DNA of 64,000 bases, from NCBI RefSeq assembly GCF_001642805.2, contig NZ_CP016948.1, forward strand, positions 558,001 through 622,000, in the 5' to 3' direction. Positions 35,332-45,786 of the stretch are shown here, in pieces. The DNA is from Serratia surfactantfaciens. GTDB lineage: Bacteria > Pseudomonadota > Gammaproteobacteria > Enterobacterales > Enterobacteriaceae. The translations under genes and the position numbers were made by a program. Below the pieces are notes generated by a model. The model worked only from the letters and a program-made list of their open reading frames with translations. It was not told the origin of the DNA and searched no databases. Positions within the stretch are counted from its first letter, which is position 1, and every line of letters starts with the position of its first letter.

Positions 35332-38034
35332 TTACAGATCGAAGGCATCGCCGTCGATCTCGGGCGGTTTTTCCAGCGGCAGCACGAAGCGGAAGCTGGC
35401 GCCGCCGTTGGCGCCGTTTTCCGCCCAGATGCGGCCATCATGTACTTCAATAATGGCACGGCAAATGGCTAACCCCAAGCCGACGCCAGGGATCGCCGAC
35501 TCTTTATTGCCGCGTGAAAACTTGTCGAAAATCAGCTGCAGCTGATCGGCGGGGATGCCGGGGCCGTTATCCCAGACCTCGACTTCCAGCCACTCGGGCA
35601 GCGTGCGGGCGCGAATGCCGATGGTGGCCTCGGCGCCGGCGTATTTATTGGCGTTTTCCAACAGGTTGGTGAACACCCGTTCCAGCAGGCTGCCGTCGCA
35701 GTTGACCAGGATCTGTTCCGGCGGCAGCTCGACCACGATCGGATGCTGGCTGAGCAGCGGCTCCAGCATGTGCAGCGAGGCGCCGACGATCTCTTCCAGC
35801 GACTGCCACTCTTTACGCAGGCTGAAACCGCCGGATTGGATGCGCGCCATATCCAGCAGGTTGTTCACCAGCCGGGTGGTGCTCAGCACCTGCTGGCGGA
35901 TCTGGCTGGCCTGGGTGGCGTGATTGGAACCTTCGGCCGCCAGGTCCAGCGTGAGGATTTCCGCCTGGCCGAACAGCACGGTCAGCGGCGTGCGCAGATC
36001 GTGCGACAGCGCCGCCAGCAGTGAGTTGCGCAGCTGTTCGCGTTCGGCGTCCAGCTTGGCTTCTTCGGCGCTGCGCGCCAGGTGCAGCCGCTCCAGCGCG
36101 CTGGCGATCAGCACCGCGAAAGTCTGCAGCAGCCGCTGCTGTTCCGGCACCATCAGCTGGCGCAAGTTGTTGGGCTCGATCGCCAGCAGGCCGAAGGTCT
36201 GCTTGGGGGTATTGAGCGGCAGCAGCTGATAAGGCACGCCGGGCAGGGTGTCGGTGCCAGCGCCGGCCGGCAACCCTTTGTCGAAGCTCCAGCGCGCGAT
36301 GGCCTCGTCTACCGACAGCAGGCCGCCTTCTTCGCCGACCATTTGCTGCAGCCGGCCGTCCTCCTGCGGCAGCAGCAGTACGGTTTTCGCCTGGAAGCTG
36401 CTGGAGAGGAAGTGGCGGCTGGTATTGGCGATGTCGGCCACGGTCAGCGCGCGGCTCAGCCCGCGCGACATTTCGTACAGGTGGCGCGCCCGCTGCTCGC
36501 GGTAGCGCGCTACCCGGGCCTGATAACGCACCCCGGCGGTCAGGTTGCCGATGATGATGCCGACGGCGAGCATCACGCCGAAGGTCAGCAGATATTGCAT
36601 ATCGCTGACGGCGAACGACCATTCGGGCTGGACGAAGAACAGATCGAAGCTGGCGACGTTGATCACCGCCGCCAGCACCGATGGCCAACGGCCGAAGAAC
36701 AGCGCGACGATCGCCACGCCGAGCAAATAGACCATCACCAGGTTGGCCTGATCGAAGCCCGGCAGCAGCCACTGGGAGAGCAAGGTAATCAGCGCGCACA
36801 GCGCCACAGCGACCGCGCAACCGCGCAGCTGCATGCGCCATTTCTCGTTGAAGCCGCGGCCGTCGTGCTCTTTGCCCGGCGGTGGCTGCGCGTTGTCGCT
36901 TTCCAGCGCGACGATCACCAGATCGAGATCCGGGCCCAGCCGGCCGAGGCGATCGGCGAAGCTGCCGCGCAGCTTCCAGCGCTGCTCGCTGCGGCGGCCG
37001 ATGATGATTTTGCCGAGGTTATGCTCGCGAGCATAGCGCAGCACCGCCCGCTCTTCGGACGGATCGGCCAGGGTGGCGGTTTCAGCGCCCAGCTCCTGCG
37101 CCAACCGCAGCGCGCGCAGAATGGCGCGGCGCTGGTTTTCCGGCAGCCGGTGCAGCTTGGGGGTTTCCACATAGACTGCATGCCAGTGGCAGCCTAGCCG
37201 CGCAGCCAGCCGGGCGGCGATGCGTACCAGCTTTTCGTTGCCGCTGTTGTGGCCGACGCACAGCAGAATGCTGTCGCGGGTGTGCCACACTTTCTCGCGC
37301 CCTTGCGTATCGCGAAACTCGCGCATCTGGTCATCGACCCGATCGGCGGTGCGACGCAGTGCCAGCTCGCGCAGGGCGATCAGGTTGCCTTTACGGAAGA
37401 AATGCTCGATGGCGCGCTCGGCCTGGCCGGGAATGTACACTTTGCCTTCGTGCAGCCGCCGGCGCAGATCGTCCGGCGGCAGATCGACCAGCACCACTTC
37501 GCTGGCCTCGTCAAACACGTGGTCAGGCACCGTTTCGCGCACCCGCACGCCGGTCACGCCGCCCACCACGTCGTTAAGGCTTTCCAGATGTTGTACGTTG
37601 ACGGTCGTCAGCACGTCGATGCCGGCGTCCAGCAGTTCTTCCACATCCTGCCAGCGTTTGGGGTGACGCGAGCCGTGGGCGTTGCTGTGCGCCAGTTCGT
37701 CCATCAGGATCAGCGCCGGGTGGCGCGCCAGCGCGGCGTCGAGATCGAATTCATGCACCAGTCGGCCGCGATGCTGAATGCGTTTTTGCGGCAGCAGCGC
37801 CAGGCCGTCGAGCAGGGCGGCGGTCTCGCTGCGGCCGTGGGTTTCCACCACGCCGACCAGCACGTCCAGCCCCTGAGCGCGTAAGCGCTGGGCCTCCTGC
37901 AGCATGGCGTAGGTTTTACCCACGCCGGCGCAGGCGCCGAAGAATACCTTCAACCGTCCGCGCGGTTTTTCATTGGCCAGCGCCAGCGCCAGCAGGCTGT
38001 CGGGATCGGGACGCTGCTGTTCTTCTTCGACCAT
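35332..38034 (-). CDS. kdpD: KdpD, sensor histidine kinase for K+ limitation
   Basis: Inner-membrane sensor kinase of 900 residues. The N-terminal KdpD domain has a Walker A loop GACAGVGKT at about 33-41, followed by a universal-stress-like domain. Four membrane helices lie at about 400-500, then a GAF-like domain. The phosphoacceptor is H678 (ALSHDLRTPLTV); the ATPase has N, G1 and G2 boxes (NLLENANKY, DNGPGIP, GVGLGLAI). The ATG was chosen by AAGGA seven bases upstream. Between kdpC and kdpE. Confidence 0.96.
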   Translation of the reverse strand: MVEEEQQRPDPDSLLALALANEKPRGRLKVFFGACAGVGKTYAMLQEAQRLRAQGLDVLVGVVETHGRSETAALLDGLALLPQKRIQHRGRLVHEFDLDAALARHPALILMDELAHSNAHGSRHPKRWQDVEELLDAGIDVLTTVNVQHLESLNDVVGGVTGVRVRETVPDHVFDEASEVVLVDLPPDDLRRRLHEGKVYIPGQAERAIEHFFRKGNLIALRELALRRTADRVDDQMREFRDTQGREKVWHTRDSILLCVGHNSGNEKLVRIAARLAARLGCHWHAVYVETPKLHRLPENQRRAILRALRLAQELGAETATLADPSEERAVLRYAREHNLGKIIIGRRSEQRWKLRGSFADRLGRLGPDLDLVIVALESDNAQPPPGKEHDGRGFNEKWRMQLRGCAVAVALCALITLLSQWLLPGFDQANLVMVYLLGVAIVALFFGRWPSVLAAVINVASFDLFFVQPEWSFAVSDMQYLLTFGVMLAVGIIIGNLTAGVRYQARVARYREQRARHLYEMSRGLSRALTVADIANTSRHFLSSSFQAKTVLLLPQEDGRLQQMVGEEGGLLSVDEAIARWSFDKGLPAGAGTDTLPGVPYQLLPLNTPKQTFGLLAIEPNNLRQLMVPEQQRLLQTFAVLIASALERLHLARSAEEAKLDAEREQLRNSLLAALSHDLRTPLTVLFGQAEILTLDLAAEGSNHATQASQIRQQVLSTTRLVNNLLDMARIQSGGFSLRKEWQSLEEIVGASLHMLEPLLSQHPIVVELPPEQILVNCDGSLLERVFTNLLENANKYAGAEATIGIRARTLPEWLEVEVWDNGPGIPADQLQLIFDKFSRGNKESAIPGVGLGLAICRAIIEVHDGRIWAENGANGGASFRFVLPLEKPPEIDGDAFDL

Positions 38035-38107
38035 GACAATTCCTTGTGTTACCAAGCAAAAAGGGGTTCGGCATGCCGAACCCTATCACTATGCTGAATC
38101 CGACGCG

Positions 38108-38677
38108 TTACTTCAACGCATCCAGCGCCAGGTTCAGCTTCAGTACGTTGACCACCGATTCTCCCATGAAGTTGGGCGTGGCCCGTTCGACGTTGTCGTC
38201 GATCAGTTTGGCGACCTGCTCCGGCGGCAGATGGCGCGCCGCCGCGACCCGCGCCAGCTGATACTGTGCGGCGGCGATCGAAATCTGCGGATCCAACCCG
38301 CTGCCGGAGGCGGTCAGCAGATCCACCGGGATCGGGCCGCTCATCGCCGGATTGGCCTGGCGCAGCTGCGCCGCGCGTTCGGCGATAGCCTTATCCAGCG
38401 CCGGGTTGGTGGCCGCCAGGTTGCTGCCGGCAGAGGCCAGTGGATTATAGGCCGAATCACCGGTGGCCGAAGGACGGCCCCAGAAATAGTCGGCGCGCGT
38501 GAAGTTCTGGCCGATCAGCGCGGAGCCGACCGCCTTGTCATCCCGGTACAGCAACGAACCGTTGGCCGCGCCCGGAAACAGCAGCTGCGACAGCCCGGTG
38601 GTCAGCAGCGGATAGGCGATGCCGGTGATCAGCGTCAGCAGGATCAGCATCACCAGCGCAGGTCGTAAATAAGTCAT
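38108..38677 (-). CDS. kdpC: KdpC, K+-ATPase stabilising subunit
   Basis: Single-span subunit of KdpFABC that aids nucleotide binding by KdpB. It is 189 residues. One N-terminal membrane segment lies at about 7-27 ([20 protein letters not shown]); the periplasmic domain includes [20 protein letters not shown] and [20 protein letters not shown]. The start was set at the ATG with GAGGG eight bases upstream; two earlier ATG codons are too close to that site or lack one. It is 18 bp after kdpB. Confidence 0.94.
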   Translation of the reverse strand: MTYLRPALVMLILLTLITGIAYPLLTTGLSQLLFPGAANGSLLYRDDKAVGSALIGQNFTRADYFWGRPSATGDSAYNPLASAGSNLAATNPALDKAIAERAAQLRQANPAMSGPIPVDLLTASGSGLDPQISIAAAQYQLARVAAARHLPPEQVAKLIDDNVERATPNFMGESVVNVLKLNLALDALK

Positions 38678-38695
38678 GTTCATTTCCCTCAATGG

Positions 38696-40765
38696 TTAAC
38701 CGGTGACGTGCAGCGCGACCAGGATCAGGTCGATCAGTTTGATGCCGATGAACGGCACCAACAGACCGCCGACCCCATACAACCACAGGTTGCGGCGCAG
38801 CAGGGCCGCGGCGCTCATCGGTTTGTAGCTCACCCCTTTCAGCGCCAACGGGATCAGGAATACGATCACCAGAGCGTTGAAGATCACCGCCGACATGATG
38901 GCGGAGGCCGGGGAGTGCAGGTGCATCACGTTCAGCGCGTTCAGCTGCGGATAGGTGGCCGCGAACGCCGCCGGAATGATGGCGAAGTATTTGGCCACGT
39001 CGTTGGCGATGCTGAAGGTGGTCAGCGAGCCGCGCGTCATCAGCATTTGCTTGCCGATGTGTACCACTTCGATGAGCTTGGTCGGGTTGGAATCCAGATC
39101 GACCATGTTGCCCGCCTCTTTGGCGGCCTGGGTGCCGGAGTTCATCGCCACCGCCACATCGGCCTGCGCCAGCGCCGGGGCGTCGTTGGTGCCGTCGCCG
39201 GTCATCGCCACCAGGCGGCCTTCCGCCTGATACTGGCGGATCAGCGCCAGCTTGGCTTCCGGCGTGGCTTCCGACAGGAAGTCGTCCACCCCGGCTTCGG
39301 CGGCGATCGCCGCTGCGGTCAGCGGGTTATCGCCGGTGATCATCACCGTTTTGATGCCCATCTTGCGCAGCTCATTGAAGCGCTCCTTGATGCCGCCCTT
39401 GACGATATCCTTCAACGCCACCACGCCCAGCACCCGTGCGCCTTCCGCCACCACCAGCGGCGTGCCGCCGGTGCGCGCCACGCTTTCCACCAGATCGTCC
39501 ACCGCCCGCGGGAAGTGCCCCTGATTGGATTCGACGTGACGGCGAATGGCATCCACTGCGCCTTTGCGGATCATGCGCTCCTGCACGTTGACGCCGCTCA
39601 TGCGGGTCTGGGCGGAGAAGGGCACGAAGGTGGCGTTCAGCGCCTGCAGATCGCGTTCGCGCAGGTTGAATCGCTGTTTGGCCAACACCACGATGCTGCG
39701 GCCTTCCGGCGTTTCGTCCGCCAGCGAGGCCAGCTGCGCGGCATCCGCCAGTTCCTGTTCTTTCACGCCCGGCGCCGGCAAAAACTCCGAGGCCTGACGG
39801 TTGCCCAGCGTGATGGTGCCGGTTTTATCCAGCAGCAGCACGTCCACGTCGCCGGCGGCTTCCACCGCGCGCCCGCTGGTGGCGATCACGTTGGCGCCGA
39901 GCATGCGGCTCATCCCGGCCACGCCAATGGCGGACAGCAGGCCACCGATGGTGGTGGGGATCAGGCAGACCAGCAGCGCGACCAGCACGGTGATGGTGAC
40001 CACGCTGCCGCTGCCGGCCGCTTCGACGCTGTACTGCGAGAACGGGAACAGGGTGGCGGTGGCCAGCACGAACACGATGGTCAACGCCACCAGCAGAATG
40101 GTCAGCGCGATCTCGTTCGGCGTTTTGCGGCGCTTGGCGCCCTCCACCATGGCGATCATACGATCGAGGAACGTTTCCCCCGGATTGACGCTGCACTGCA
40201 CCACCAGCCAGTCGGACAGCACGCGGGTGCCGCCGGTGACCGAGGAGAAGTCGCCGCCGGACTCGCGGATCACCGGCGCGGATTCGCCGGTGATGGCGCT
40301 TTCATCCACCGAAGCGCCGCCTTCCAGCACCTCGCCGTCGCACGGGATGGTGTCGCCGGCTTCCACCAGCACGATATCGCCTTTGCGCAGGCTCTCGGCG
40401 GCCACTTTCTCCGTGGCGCCGTCACGGCGCGGGCCGGCCAGCTTTTTCGCCCAGCTGGTTTTCTTGGTGCCCTTCAGGCTTTCCGCCTGGGCCTTGCTGC
40501 GGCCTTCGGCCAGCGCTTCGGCGAAGTTGGCGAACAGCACGGTGAACCACAGCCACAGGGAGACGCTGCCGGTAAAGGCGGCGGCGCCGTCGGTCTGGCC
40601 GGTGAGGATCGCCAGCCAGATGGCGGTGGTCAGAATGCTGCCGATATACACCACGAACATCACCGGATTGCGCCATTGAACACGAGGGTCCAGTTTTTTC
40701 AGCGCATCGATCAGCGCGGTGCGCACCAGAGCCGGTTCAAACAGCGCGCGTTGTTTGCGAGTCAT
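38696..40765 (-). CDS. kdpB: KdpB, P-type ATPase subunit of K+ pump
   Basis: Catalytic subunit of KdpFABC. It is 689 residues. Phosphorylation site D313 is in LLLDKTGTI; the actuator loop is TGES at 159-162; the hinge motif is [15 protein letters not shown]. The membrane helices flank these domains. In E. coli Ser162 of the TGES loop is an inhibitory phosphorylation site, and S162 is present here. It lies 26 bp after kdpA. Confidence 0.97.
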   Translation of the reverse strand: MTRKQRALFEPALVRTALIDALKKLDPRVQWRNPVMFVVYIGSILTTAIWLAILTGQTDGAAAFTGSVSLWLWFTVLFANFAEALAEGRSKAQAESLKGTKKTSWAKKLAGPRRDGATEKVAAESLRKGDIVLVEAGDTIPCDGEVLEGGASVDESAITGESAPVIRESGGDFSSVTGGTRVLSDWLVVQCSVNPGETFLDRMIAMVEGAKRRKTPNEIALTILLVALTIVFVLATATLFPFSQYSVEAAGSGSVVTITVLVALLVCLIPTTIGGLLSAIGVAGMSRMLGANVIATSGRAVEAAGDVDVLLLDKTGTITLGNRQASEFLPAPGVKEQELADAAQLASLADETPEGRSIVVLAKQRFNLRERDLQALNATFVPFSAQTRMSGVNVQERMIRKGAVDAIRRHVESNQGHFPRAVDDLVESVARTGGTPLVVAEGARVLGVVALKDIVKGGIKERFNELRKMGIKTVMITGDNPLTAAAIAAEAGVDDFLSEATPEAKLALIRQYQAEGRLVAMTGDGTNDAPALAQADVAVAMNSGTQAAKEAGNMVDLDSNPTKLIEVVHIGKQMLMTRGSLTTFSIANDVAKYFAIIPAAFAATYPQLNALNVMHLHSPASAIMSAVIFNALVIVFLIPLALKGVSYKPMSAAALLRRNLWLYGVGGLLVPFIGIKLIDLILVALHVTG

Positions 40766-40791
40766 CTCTTATTCTCTCTCTGTGACGTCGG

Positions 40792-42480
40792 TTAGTTTGC
40801 CAACCAAAGTTGCAAATGCTCGGCCACCGGGCCCAGCGCCAGCGCCGGCACGAAGGTCAGCGCCCCCACCAGCAGCACGGTGCCGATCAGCAGACCGATG
40901 AACAGCGGCCCATAGGTCGGCAGGGTGCCGTTGCCCGCCGGCTGACGTTGCTTGGCGCTCAGTGAACCGGCGATCGCCAGCACCGGCAGGATCACCCCGA
41001 AGCGGCCGACGAACATGGCGAAGGCCAGCAGCAGGTTGTAGAACGGCGTATTGACGCTCAACCCGGCGAAGGCGCTGCCGTTGTTGTTGGCGGCGGAAGA
41101 CAGGGCGTACAGCACTTCGCTGAAGCCGTGAGCGCCCGGGTTGAGGATGCCGGCGCGGCCCGCGTCGGTGCCGATGGCCAGCGCACTGCCCAGCAACACC
41201 AGCGTCGGCGTGACCAGGATCGCCAACGCGGTCATCTTCATGTCATAGACGTCGATTTTCTTGCCCAGGTATTCCGGGGTGCGGCCGATCATCAGACCGG
41301 CGATAAACACCGTCAGCATCACGAACAGCAGCATGCCGTACAGACCGGAGCCGACGCCGCCGAACACCACTTCACCGATCTGCATCAGCCACATCGGCAC
41401 CATGCCGCCCAGCGCGGTGAAGGAGTCGTGCATGGCGTTGACCGCCCCGCAGGACGCGGCGGTGGTCACCACCGAGAACAGGCTGGTGGCGAGAATGCCG
41501 AAGCGCGACTCTTTGCCTTCCATATTGATGTTGCTGTCGGCGCCCAGCGCGCTCAGGTGCGGGTTGCCCGCCAGCTCGGCATACATCACCACCACCACCG
41601 CCACCACGAAGATCAGCGCCATCGCCCAGATCAGCGCATGGCCCTGGCGGTTTTCACCGGCCAGCTGGCCGAAGGAGAAGCACAGCGCGCAGGGGATCAG
41701 GAAGATGGCCAGCATCTGCACGAAGTTGGTCAACACGGTTGGGTTTTCGAACGGATGCGCCGAGTTGGCGCCGAAGAAGCCGCCGCCGTTGGTACCGAGC
41801 ATCTTGATCGCTTCCTGCGAGGCCACCGGCCCCATCGGCAGCGTCTGCTGCGCGCCTTCCAGCGTGGTGACGTGGAGGTAAGGCAGGAAGTTTTGCAGCG
41901 TGCCCTGGCTGACGAAGAACAGGGCGATCAGCAGCGCGATCGGCAGCAGCACGTACAGCGTGATGCGGAACAGATCGGCCCAGGCGTTGCCGACGGTCTT
42001 GCCGGCGCGGCGGGTAAAGGCGCGGATCAGCGCAAAGGCCACGGCGATGCCGGTGGCGGCGGAGACGAAGTTCTGCACTGCCAGCCCGGCCATTTGGCTG
42101 AAATAACTGAGGGCGCTTTCGCCGCTGTAGGCCTGCCAGTTGGTGTTGGTGACGAAGCTGACGGCGGTGTTGAGCGCCAGATCCCAGGAGAGGCCCGGGA
42201 AGCCTTGCGGGTTGAGCGGCAGCGAGCCCTGCGTCATCAGCAAGGCGAACAGCAGCGCCAGGCCGAGCAGGTTGAACGCCAGGATCGCCAGCGCGTACTG
42301 CCACCAGTTCATCTCGGTGGCGCGAATGCCGCAGGCACGCCAGACGCCGGCTTCCACCCCGCGTAGCGCAGGCAGCGGCTCACCTTCGATCAGGCGCGCC
42401 ATAAAGCCGCCCAGCGGCCGGGCCAGCAGCAGAAGCACCAGCAGGAAGCTGGCGATCAGTAAAAAGGCTGAAGCCGCCAT
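40792..42480 (-). CDS. kdpA: KdpA, K+-translocating subunit
   Basis: Superfamily-of-K-transporters channel subunit of KdpFABC. It is 562 residues, with about ten membrane helices. Selectivity-filter segments are visible as [50 protein letters not shown] and [15 protein letters not shown]. Its ATG shares one base with the kdpF stop (TGATG). Confidence 0.97.
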   Translation of the reverse strand: MAASAFLLIASFLLVLLLLARPLGGFMARLIEGEPLPALRGVEAGVWRACGIRATEMNWWQYALAILAFNLLGLALLFALLMTQGSLPLNPQGFPGLSWDLALNTAVSFVTNTNWQAYSGESALSYFSQMAGLAVQNFVSAATGIAVAFALIRAFTRRAGKTVGNAWADLFRITLYVLLPIALLIALFFVSQGTLQNFLPYLHVTTLEGAQQTLPMGPVASQEAIKMLGTNGGGFFGANSAHPFENPTVLTNFVQMLAIFLIPCALCFSFGQLAGENRQGHALIWAMALIFVVAVVVVMYAELAGNPHLSALGADSNINMEGKESRFGILATSLFSVVTTAASCGAVNAMHDSFTALGGMVPMWLMQIGEVVFGGVGSGLYGMLLFVMLTVFIAGLMIGRTPEYLGKKIDVYDMKMTALAILVTPTLVLLGSALAIGTDAGRAGILNPGAHGFSEVLYALSSAANNNGSAFAGLSVNTPFYNLLLAFAMFVGRFGVILPVLAIAGSLSAKQRQPAGNGTLPTYGPLFIGLLIGTVLLVGALTFVPALALGPVAEHLQLWLAN

Positions 42481-42569
42481 CAGAAATCCTCCGCGTTAAA
42501 CAGGGCGTAGACCAGATAGGCCAACAGCAGCAGAACCAACAGCGCACCACCAATAACGCTGAAACTCAC
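42480..42569 (-). CDS. kdpF: KdpF, small K+-ATPase subunit
   Basis: A 29-residue single-helix peptide reading [20 protein letters not shown] then YALFNAEDF. The start is GTG with GGAGG six bases upstream. It resembles E. coli KdpF (same length, ends YALxNAExF) and stabilises the KdpABC complex. First gene of the operon, coupled to kdpA through TGATG. Confidence 0.93.
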   Translation of the reverse strand: MSFSVIGGALLVLLLLAYLVYALFNAEDF

Positions 42570-42604
42570 GGGACACCTCCAGAGGTGTTGTTTTTGATAG
42601 AGGC

Positions 42605-42610
42605 AGTGTA
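42605..42610 (-). promoter_or_regulatory. candidate kdpF -10
   Basis: TACACT on the minus strand, 36 bp before the kdpF GTG. The -35 region (CATCTT at 17-bp spacing) is poor, as expected for a KdpE-dependent promoter. Confidence 0.45.
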
Positions 42611-42643
42611 GGGAGAGGGGTAGAAAGAAGATGAAAAAATCGC

Positions 42644-42675
42644 GCGGGCGGGTGTAAAAAAAGTATAAAAATGGC
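42644..42675 (-). promoter_or_regulatory. KdpE binding site of the kdp promoter
   Basis: On the minus strand the T-rich segment TTTTTATACTTTTTTTACAC followed by CCGCCCG is nearly the same as the E. coli KdpE footprint as I remember it. It sits about 35 bp upstream of the candidate -10. Confidence 0.75.
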
Positions 42676-42687
42676 TGAAATTTCAGC
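42674..42687. repeat. 14-bp perfect palindrome beside the KdpE site
   Basis: GCTGAAATTTCAGC is self-complementary and directly abuts the KdpE-like site on its upstream side. It could bind a dimeric regulator. Confidence 0.6.
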
Positions 42688-42700
42688 GGAAATTGGGCGT

Positions 42701-42743
42701 TTCAGGCATCAGGCTCGCGGCGAGATTGCGCCTGATGCCTGAA
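42701..42743. repeat. 14-bp-stem inverted repeat between kdp and ybfA
   Basis: TTCAGGCATCAGGC (42701-42714) and GCCTGATGCCTGAA (42730-42743) pair perfectly around a 15-nt loop. No T run follows on either strand, so it is not a standard terminator. Confidence 0.75.
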
Positions 42744-43010
42744 TGAGAACGGGCAGAGGTGGGAAATAACGAACCAGGAAATAACCACAATGTAACCCAT
42801 GTTTAGTTAAAAATTAACTTGGCTGTAACAAAATTACGGATCACTGAGGTGATTAGCGATTTTTTGTGCGATTTAGTGGTCGGATGAGTAGTAAACTTTC
42901 ATCAAGTGCGCTAAAATTTTGTCCAGTTACCAAATTACCGATTGTTCATTTGATACGCCGACGCCGTTTTCCCTGACAAATCAACGGCAGGCGTTTTTAA
43001 GGAGGTTCGC

Positions 43011-43220
43011 ATGTCTACTACCTATCACGCTTATTCACTGCATCGGATTCTCCTGCGCCGCAGCGCAGTGGTCATCGCGGGCATTTTGGCCCTGCCGGTG
43101 ATGCTGTTCCGCAGCGATCGCGGGCGTTTTTACAGCTACCTGCACCGCGTCTGGTCAAAAACCAGCGACAAGCCGGTCTGGCTGCAGCAGGCGGAATTGG
43201 CGTCCTGCGATTTCTACTGA
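43011..43220 (+). CDS. ybfA: YbfA, small DUF2517 protein
   Basis: A 69-residue protein with a hydrophobic segment at about residues 18-34 ([16 protein letters not shown]) and the conserved [20 protein letters not shown] stretch that defines the family. It ends with the conserved DFY. TAAGGAGG lies upstream of the ATG. Function unknown. In E. coli it is also adjacent to kdpF on the opposite strand. Confidence 0.93.
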   Translation: MSTTYHAYSLHRILLRRSAVVIAGILALPVMLFRSDRGRFYSYLHRVWSKTSDKPVWLQQAELASCDFY

Positions 43221-43236
43221 GTCACTGCCGATTCAC

Positions 43237-43269
43237 GAAAAACCCTCGCCCTGCGGCGGGGGTTTTTTT
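43237..43269 (+). terminator. ybfA terminator
   Basis: AAACCCTCGCC and GGCGGGGGTTT pair with one G-U wobble around CTGC, followed by a T run. Confidence 0.9.
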
Positions 43270-43361
43270 ATGCCTCTGGCCGCCCCTACCCAACGTAAGG
43301 TCGTATTCGGCAAGCCGTTCTTCTACACTTTCCTCATCGGCCAACAACACGGGAGAGCGGT

Positions 43362-44318
43362 ATGAGCGACAAGATCCCTATCGGTATCAGCGCCTGTTTA
43401 CTGGGCGAGACGGTGCGTTTCGACGGCGGCCACAAGCGGCTGGCCTTTGCGGTGGAACAGTTGGCGCCCTATGTGCGCTTTGAGCCCGTTTGCCCGGAAA
43501 TGGCGATCGGCCTGCCGACGCCGCGCCCGGCGCTGCGCCTGGTGAAGCAGGCTCAGCCCTGGCCGGCGATGCGTTACAGCAATGACGCGAGCGTGGATCT
43601 GACCGAGGAGATGCGCCGCTTCTCCGCACAGCGCGTGGCGGCGCTGCAGCATCTGTGCGGCTATATCGTCTGCGCCAAGTCGCCGAGCTGCGGCCTGGAG
43701 CGAGTGCGGGTCTACAGCGAAAACGGCAAGGACTCGCGTAAAAACGGCGTCGGGCTGTTTACCGCTGAACTGCTGCGTCAGATGCCGTGGCTGCCGGTGG
43801 AAGAAGACGGACGATTGCAGGATGCGGCACTGCGGGAAAACTTCATTGAACGGGTGTACGCGCTGTACGAGCTGAATATGCTGTGGCGTCAGGGGCTGAC
43901 CCGCGGCGGGCTGATCGCGTTTCACAGCCGCTACAAGCTTTCACTGCTGGCGCATTCGCAGCCGGCGTATCGCGAGCTGGGGCGCTTCGTCGCCGATATT
44001 CACCGCTGGGACTCGTTGGAAGCCTTCGCTGTGGAATACCGCAGCCGCCTGATGGCGCTGTTGGCGCACAAGGCGACGCGCCGCAACCACACCAACGTGT
44101 TGATGCACGTGCAGGGCTATTTCCGCCGTCAGCTCAGCGCGGCGCAACGCCAGGAGCTGGCGCACCTGATCGACCGTTATCGGCAGGGCATGCAGCCGCT
44201 GTTGGCGCCGATCGCGCTGCTTAAACATTACATGGCGGAATACCCCGACCGCTATCTGGCGGAACAACGCTATTTCGAACCTTACCCGGAGGCGCTGCGT
44301 TTGCGTTACGGCCATTGA
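43362..44318 (+). CDS. ybgA: DUF523-DUF1722 fusion (TudS-like plus YbgA)
   Basis: A 318-residue two-domain protein. Residues 1-150 are DUF523, the family that includes the iron-sulfur enzyme TudS (2-thiouracil desulfidase); conserved cysteines are C12 (GISACLLG), C44 (EPVCPEM), C99, C104 and C110 (CGYIVCAKSPSCG). Residues about 190-305 are DUF1722 (YbgA), with HSRYKLSLLAHSQPAYRELG. E. coli YbgA has only the second domain. The ATG follows GGGAGAGCGGT. The gene ends 15 bp before phrB and is probably co-transcribed with it. Activity is inferred from family, not shown. Confidence 0.9.
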   Translation: MSDKIPIGISACLLGETVRFDGGHKRLAFAVEQLAPYVRFEPVCPEMAIGLPTPRPALRLVKQAQPWPAMRYSNDASVDLTEEMRRFSAQRVAALQHLCGYIVCAKSPSCGLERVRVYSENGKDSRKNGVGLFTAELLRQMPWLPVEEDGRLQDAALRENFIERVYALYELNMLWRQGLTRGGLIAFHSRYKLSLLAHSQPAYRELGRFVADIHRWDSLEAFAVEYRSRLMALLAHKATRRNHTNVLMHVQGYFRRQLSAAQRQELAHLIDRYRQGMQPLLAPIALLKHYMAEYPDRYLAEQRYFEPYPEALRLRYGH

Positions 44319-44333
44319 TTGACAAGGAGTTTT

Positions 44334-45764
44334 ATGACCACTCATCTGGTCTGGTTGCGTAACGATCTGCGTATCACCGACAACAAAGCGCTGCACGCTG
44401 CCTGCAGCGATCCCGAAGCCCGAGTGTTGGCGGTGTTTATCGCCACCCCGCAGCAGTGGCGGCAACATGAGATGGCGCCGCGGCAGGCGGCGCTGATCCA
44501 TGCCAGCCTGCGGGCGGTGCAGCAGGCGCTGGCGCAAAAAGGCATTGCGTTGCATTGCCATGCCGGCACGGATTTTGCCGCTTCGATCGACTGGCTGGCG
44601 GACTATTGCCGGCGGGAGCAGGTGGATGCGCTGTTTTACAATCGCCAGTACGAACTGAATGAACGGCGACGCGATGCGTGGCTGGAGCAGCAGTTGAATG
44701 GGCGGGTAAGGTGCCACGGTTTTGATGACAGCCTGCTGTTGCCGCCGGGCAGCGTGCAAACCGGCGGCGGGGAGATGTACAAGGTCTATACGCCGTTTCG
44801 CAACGCCTTCATTCATCGCCTGACCGAGTCCGATCTCAACTGCTTGCCGGCACCGAAAACCCGTGCCGGTGGCGCGTTGCCTGCGCCTGAGGCGCCAGCG
44901 GCGTTCGATTACCCTACGGCAGACATCGGGGATGGCTATCCCGCCGGCGAGGAGGCCGCGCTGCAGCGGCTGCGCGCCTTTTGCCGCGAGCAGGTGCAGG
45001 ATTACCTTCGCCAACGCGATCTGCCGGCCCTCGCCGGTACCAGCAGCCTGTCGCCCTATCTGGCGATCGGCGTGCTGTCGCCGCGCCAGTGCTTCAACCG
45101 CCTGCGTGCAGAATGCCCACAGCTGTTGGAAGATCGCGAAAGCGGCGCCTTCGCCTGGCTCAACGAGCTGATTTGGCGCGAGTTCTACCGCCATCTGCTG
45201 GTGGCCTATCCCGAGCTGTGCCGCCATCGGCCGTTTATCGCCTGGACGGACAAGGTGCGCTGGTGCGATGACGCGGAGAAACTGCAGGCCTGGCAGCGGG
45301 GCGAGACCGGTTACCCGATCGTCGATGCCGCCATGCGCCAGCTGAACGCCACCGGCTGGATGCACAACCGGCTGCGCATGATCAGCGCCAGTTTCCTGGT
45401 GAAGGACCTGCTGATCGACTGGCGGGCCGGTGAGCGTTATTTCATGTCGCAATTGCTGGACGGCGATCTGGCGGCCAACAACGGCGGCTGGCAGTGGGCG
45501 GCTTCCACCGGCACCGACGCCGCGCCGTATTTCCGCATCTTCAACCCGACAACGCAGGGTGAACGTTTTGATCCACAAGGCACTTTTATCCGTAAATGGT
45601 TGCCGGAACTGGCGGATGTGCCCGACAATGACATCCATTATCCTCACCGTTGGGCGGAAAAGCAGCCATGCGTGCTGAATTACCCGCTGCCGATCGTCGA
45701 TCATAAGCAAGCCCGTCTGGAGACGCTGGCGGCGTTCGAGGCGGCGAAACGGGGAGAGTCTTGA
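44334..45764 (+). CDS. phrB: PhrB, deoxyribodipyrimidine photolyase
   Basis: Light-driven repair of cyclobutane pyrimidine dimers. It is 476 residues. The N-terminal alpha/beta domain (about 1-130) begins MTTHLVWLRNDLRITDNKAL and would bind the antenna cofactor. The FAD domain has WLNELIWREFYRHLL, TGYPIVDAAMRQLNATGWMH and NNGGWQWAASTGTDAAPYFR. The ATG is set by AAGGAG seven bases upstream. It follows the DUF523-DUF1722 gene and precedes the phosphodiesterase. Confidence 0.97.
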   Translation: MTTHLVWLRNDLRITDNKALHAACSDPEARVLAVFIATPQQWRQHEMAPRQAALIHASLRAVQQALAQKGIALHCHAGTDFAASIDWLADYCRREQVDALFYNRQYELNERRRDAWLEQQLNGRVRCHGFDDSLLLPPGSVQTGGGEMYKVYTPFRNAFIHRLTESDLNCLPAPKTRAGGALPAPEAPAAFDYPTADIGDGYPAGEEAALQRLRAFCREQVQDYLRQRDLPALAGTSSLSPYLAIGVLSPRQCFNRLRAECPQLLEDRESGAFAWLNELIWREFYRHLLVAYPELCRHRPFIAWTDKVRWCDDAEKLQAWQRGETGYPIVDAAMRQLNATGWMHNRLRMISASFLVKDLLIDWRAGERYFMSQLLDGDLAANNGGWQWAASTGTDAAPYFRIFNPTTQGERFDPQGTFIRKWLPELADVPDNDIHYPHRWAEKQPCVLNYPLPIVDHKQARLETLAAFEAAKRGES

Positions 45765-45786
45765 GGCAACTGCAAGGAGCGACGCA

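Larger units (their letters stand above)
42570..43010. other. kdpF-ybfA divergent intergenic region
   Basis: 441 bp with no convincing gene. It holds the kdp promoter, the KdpE site, a perfect 14-bp palindrome and a 14-bp-stem hairpin, and then AT-rich DNA before ybfA in which I see no clear motif. Confidence 0.7.

Noticed and set aside
38708..40795. 695-codon plus-strand open frame over kdpB
   Set aside because: Antisense shadow; kdpB has all P-type ATPase motifs and correct operon context.
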